A stretch of DNA of 64,000 bases, from assembly GCF_011008905.1 (NCBI RefSeq), contig NZ_JAAIVI010000017.1:806001-870000 (forward strand). The letters are read 5' to 3'. Made by a program: the position numbers and the translations under genes. The notes below the pieces were generated by a model. That model saw nothing but the letters and a program-made list of their open reading frames with translations, was not told the DNA's origin and searched no databases. The stretch comes from Wenzhouxiangella sp. XN201 (GTDB lineage Bacteria; Pseudomonadota; Gammaproteobacteria; Xanthomonadales; Wenzhouxiangellaceae). Below, piece by piece: positions 61,569 through 64,000 of the stretch (its first letter is position 1; each line of letters starts with the position of its first letter).

Positions 61569-62567
61569 TCAGAGCCGGCGTTCGACCGCATAGGCGGCCA
61601 GCCAGGCCAGGGCCCGTCGTTCCGGGGAGTCGGGCAGGGCCTTCAGGGCCTCGTCGGCGCGCGCGGCCAGGCCCCGTGCCTGTGCCATGGCCTCGTCCAG
61701 TGCATCGGTCCGGTCCAGGATGGCCCGAACCTCGTCCAGGCGTTCGCTTCCACCCGATTCGATGATCCCGCGAATCAGTTCGCGTTCGCTGTCGTCGCCG
61801 TGTTCCAGCGCCAGGATCAGGGGCAGGGTCACCTTGCCCTCGGCCAGGTCGTCGCCCGCATTCTTGCCGATGTCGTCGCCGGCATCGCGGTAGTCGAGCA
61901 CATCGTCGGTGATCTGGAAGGCCTGGCCCAGATACAGGCCGAACTCGGCCAGGCGATCGCAGCCACTCTCGTCGAGACCACCGAGCAGGCCGCCGAGCCG
62001 GGCGCTGGCCGCGAACAGGCAGGCGGTCTTGTCGGAGATCACCTGGAAATACTCGTCGACGCTCAGGTCCGGGTTACCCATCTGCATCAGCTGCAACACC
62101 TCGCCTTCGGCGATGGTATTGGTGGTGTCGGCGAGGATGTTCATGATCGCCATGCGGTCCAGTTCGACCATCAGCTGGAAACTGCGCGAGTAGAGGAAGT
62201 CGCCGACGAGCACCGAAGCGGCATTGCCCCACAGGCGGTGAGCGGTGACCTGGCCGCGTCGGCGTGAGGACTCGTCGACCACGTCGTCGTGAAGCAGGGT
62301 CGAGGTGTGGATGAACTCGATGATGGCGGCCAGCTTGACGTGATCGTCACCCGCATAGCCGGCGGCCCGGGCACACAACAGGTGCACCAGGGGGCGCATG
62401 CGTTTGCCGCCGCCGCTGATGATATGACTGCTGATCTGATTGACCAGCACGACGTCCGAGGACAGCCGGTCGACGATCAGGCGATCGACCGCCTCACGAT
62501 CGGCCCGGGTCAGTTCCAGGATTTCGTCGAGGCCGGTCGGCAGCGCATGCGCGGTGGAATCGTTCAT
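61569..62567 (-). CDS. ispB: Octaprenyl-diphosphate synthase family protein
   Basis: A 332-residue all-trans polyprenyl diphosphate synthase making the ubiquinone side chain. [20 protein letters not shown], the first aspartate-rich motif [27 protein letters not shown], and the second motif [29 protein letters not shown] are present, with a final YAVERRL. Product chain length cannot be read with certainty. The ATG at 62567 follows a TATAAT box by eight bases; a TTG three codons earlier would lie between them. Its stop adjoins the murD2 stop. Confidence 0.93.
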   Translation of the reverse strand: MNDSTAHALPTGLDEILELTRADREAVDRLIVDRLSSDVVLVNQISSHIISGGGKRMRPLVHLLCARAAGYAGDDHVKLAAIIEFIHTSTLLHDDVVDESSRRRGQVTAHRLWGNAASVLVGDFLYSRSFQLMVELDRMAIMNILADTTNTIAEGEVLQLMQMGNPDLSVDEYFQVISDKTACLFAASARLGGLLGGLDESGCDRLAEFGLYLGQAFQITDDVLDYRDAGDDIGKNAGDDLAEGKVTLPLILALEHGDDSERELIRGIIESGGSERLDEVRAILDRTDALDEAMAQARGLAARADEALKALPDSPERRALAWLAAYAVERRL

Positions 62568-62575
62568 GGCCGACA

Positions 62576-62581
62576 ATTATA
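62576..62581 (-). promoter_or_regulatory. -10 box giving a near-leaderless start for ispB
   Basis: On the minus strand a consensus TATAAT ends eight bases before the ATG at 62567, with no Shine-Dalgarno between. No convincing -35. Confidence 0.5.
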
Positions 62582-62689
62582 CGGGTCGATTTCCTTCACC
62601 GTGTCGGGGGATTCTCCCGGCGGCCAGCCGGCGGCGCTATGCTAGACTTCTGCGCATTCTTCCAGTCAATGCAAGGAGAGGCCCGCATC

Positions 62690-63127
62690 ATGGCCCGAGG
62701 TATCAACAAGGCGATTCTGATCGGCAATCTTGGCGCCGATCCCGAAACCCGGCATACCGCCGGCGGCAATGCAGTGACCAACATCCGTATTGCCACGTCC
62801 GAAGCCTGGCGCGACAAGCAGACCGGCGAACAGCAGGAGCGCACCGAGTGGCACCGCGTCGTGATGTTCGGCAAGCTCGGCGAGATCGCCGGCGAGTACC
62901 TGCGCAAGGGTTCCAAGGTCTACATCGAAGGCCGCATCCAGACCCGCAAGTGGCAGGGCGATGACGGCCAGGACCGCTGGACGACGGAGATTGTCGCCAA
63001 CGAAATGCAGATGCTCGACAGCCGCGGTGGCGGCAGCGCGCCGTATGACAACAATAGCCCGTCGGGCAACGACAGCGGCCCGCCCAGCGACAACAGTGGC
63101 GGCCTGGAAGACGATATTCCGTTCTGA
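62690..63127 (+). CDS. ssb: Single-stranded DNA-binding protein
   Basis: A 145-residue SSB with an OB fold ([68 protein letters not shown]). A short Gly/Ser/Asn linker and the acidic tip DDIPF bind repair and replication partners. The linker is shorter than in E. coli SSB (178 residues). The ATG at 62690 has AAGGAGAG 10-17 bases ahead; open sequence upstream is not part of the protein. TATGCT (62638-62643) may be its -10 box. Confidence 0.96.
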   Translation: MARGINKAILIGNLGADPETRHTAGGNAVTNIRIATSEAWRDKQTGEQQERTEWHRVVMFGKLGEIAGEYLRKGSKVYIEGRIQTRKWQGDDGQDRWTTEIVANEMQMLDSRGGGSAPYDNNSPSGNDSGPPSDNSGGLEDDIPF

Positions 63128-63155
63128 TTCGCGTCTTGGGTTAATCGCGAATCCG

Positions 63156-63304
63156 GGAACCACGGAAGGCACGGAAAGCACGGAAGACTCGAACGGAATC
63201 TATTCCGACATAATTCGAGCGCAATCAACCTGGCCATAGAGCGTGCCCGGAGACGGAGTGATGCCCGAATTTCTTCCGTGATTTCCGTGTCTTCCGTGGT
63301 TCCA
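63156..63304. repeat. Phased inverted-repeat element, CACGGAA type
   Basis: The left arm is GGAACCACGGAAGG with two further CACGGAA units at 9-base spacing. The right arm is TTCCGTGATTTCCGTG and ends CTTCCGTGGTTCCA. Arms and outer GGAACC/GGTTCC borders match the plan of the five CGCAGATT elements, but the internal unit is different. The centre is about 80 bases. It lies between ssb and rmlB. Confidence 0.85.
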
Positions 63305-63343
63305 TTCATGATTCGAGCCGTGGTTCCATTCATCATTCGAGCC
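63296..63343. repeat. 24-base direct repeat before rmlB
   Basis: Two head-to-tail 24-base copies (63296-63319 and 63320-63343) differ at one position (ATTCATG versus ATTCATC). The first copy overlaps the right border of the CACGGAA element, so the repeat duplicates that border plus adjoining sequence. It ends eight bases before the rmlB start. Confidence 0.85.
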
Positions 63344-63351
63344 GTAAACCA

Positions 63352-64000
63352 ATGAGCACGATTCTTGTTACCGGCGGGGCTGGATTCATCGGCGCCAATT
63401 TCGTCCACCACATGCTGGGCAAAGCCGACACGCGGGTGGTCAATCTCGACCTGCTGACCTACGCCGGCAATCGCGAGTCCCTGGCCGGCCTGCCGGACGA
63501 TCGGCACCTGTTGGTCGAGGGCGATATCTGCGACGGGCAACTGCTGCGGCGCCTGCTCGACGAGCACCGGCCCGAGGCGATCGTGCATTTCGCCGCCGAA
63601 AGCCACGTCGACCGCTCGATCGATGACCCGGGCGCTTTCATCCGCACCAACGTTGTCGGCACCCAGACCCTGCTTGATGCCGCGCTGAATTACTGGCAGG
63701 GCGGGGCGAGTGACTTTCGTTTCGTGCATGTCTCCACCGACGAGGTCTATGGCACGCTCGGCCCGGATGAGCCCGGTTTTACCGAGACGCATCGGTACGC
63801 GCCCAATTCTCCGTATGCCGCTTCCAAGGCGGCGGCCGACCACTTGGCGCGAGCCTGGCAGCGCACCTACGGCCTGCCGGTGATGATCACCAACTGCTCC
63901 AACAACTACGGCCCGTTCCAGTTTCCCGAAAAGCTGATTCCGCTGATGTTGATCAATGCCCTCGAAGGCGAAAAACTGCCGGTCTACGGCGACGGCCAGC
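63352..64000 (+). CDS. rmlB: dTDP-glucose 4,6-dehydratase (3' end cut by window)
   Basis: The first 216 residues of an extended SDR making dTDP-4-keto-6-deoxyglucose, on the path to dTDP-rhamnose. The NAD loop is [19 protein letters not shown], followed by the conserved [35 protein letters not shown] with catalytic Thr-Asp-Glu, [13 protein letters not shown] with Tyr-Lys, and [20 protein letters not shown]. It probably begins a rhamnose/O-antigen cluster continuing past 64000. The ATG at 63352 follows the direct repeat and has no clear ribosome site. Confidence 0.95.
   Translation, partial: MSTILVTGGAGFIGANFVHHMLGKADTRVVNLDLLTYAGNRESLAGLPDDRHLLVEGDICDGQLLRRLLDEHRPEAIVHFAAESHVDRSIDDPGAFIRTNVVGTQTLLDAALNYWQGGASDFRFVHVSTDEVYGTLGPDEPGFTETHRYAPNSPYAASKAAADHLARAWQRTYGLPVMITNCSNNYGPFQFPEKLIPLMLINALEGEKLPVYGDGQ

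Overview
The window looks like a high-GC gammaproteobacterial chromosome from the Xanthomonadales/Wenzhouxiangella neighbourhood. The grounds are: a MurL/MurD2 pair (a peptidoglycan route described in Xanthomonas), trpBA embedded in the fimV-truA-trpF-accD-folC-dedD-cvpA-purF cluster, a TonB receptor beside a 2OG-Fe(II) oxygenase, and a TPR-type Ser/Thr kinase with an ECF sigma factor of the kind usually paired with one. No prophage, insertion sequence, integrase, CRISPR array, rRNA or tRNA was recognised. Coding density is high and no stretch over 300 bases lacks a gene. The longest gaps (1428-1664, 33802-34009, 63128-63351) hold terminators or repeats.

Layout. 1-3049: a truncated cystathionine beta-synthase-like gene, a YdcH-like protein and a lipoprotein pair (DUF4398 and OmpA-like). 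3080-7722: a complete tyrosine/homogentisate degradation block (maiA, fumarylacetoacetase, hmgA, hppD) divergent from a MarR regulator. 7733-13127: a Ser/Thr kinase with TPRs and an ECF sigma factor, separated by truC and an M14 carboxypeptidase. 13175-16807: a 2OG oxygenase and a TonB receptor. 16950-20357: a LuxR-type response regulator, 3-hydroxybutyrate dehydrogenase and a divergent 3HB-oligomer hydrolase. 20378-30896: membrane proteins, a CYTH protein, a queuosine-mannosyltransferase-like enzyme, an acyl-CoA synthetase, rarA, and the ybbA/ybbP/tesA group. 30988-35032: ETF-ubiquinone oxidoreductase, aroC and asd. 35121-46608: the fimV to purF cluster with the trp genes. 46653-57604: photolyase, a GNAT-M15 fusion, epmA, bepA, a tusDC-dsrC set without tusB, glutaredoxin, NAD-type isocitrate dehydrogenase, thiD and a possible outer-membrane protein. 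57742-64000: an AI-2E-family permease, murL, murD2, ispB, ssb and the start of rmlB.

The least ordinary observations are these. (i) Six long intergenic inverted repeats share one architecture: an outer GGAACC/GGTTCC-like edge, three phased short units, a variable centre and three inverted units. Five use a CGCAGATT-like unit and one uses CACGGAA. (ii) Several genes have a -10-like box only 6-8 nt before ATG and no Shine-Dalgarno, suggesting leaderless mRNAs. (iii) murL and murD2 imply D-Glu is made on the muropeptide. (iv) A cytoplasmic-looking GNAT domain is fused to a VanY-type peptidase. (v) The Tus/Dsr set lacks TusB but its DsrC has both redox cysteines. (vi) The start codons of tesA and ybbA share a CATG. 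All assignments are by reading motifs and context; no database search was run.
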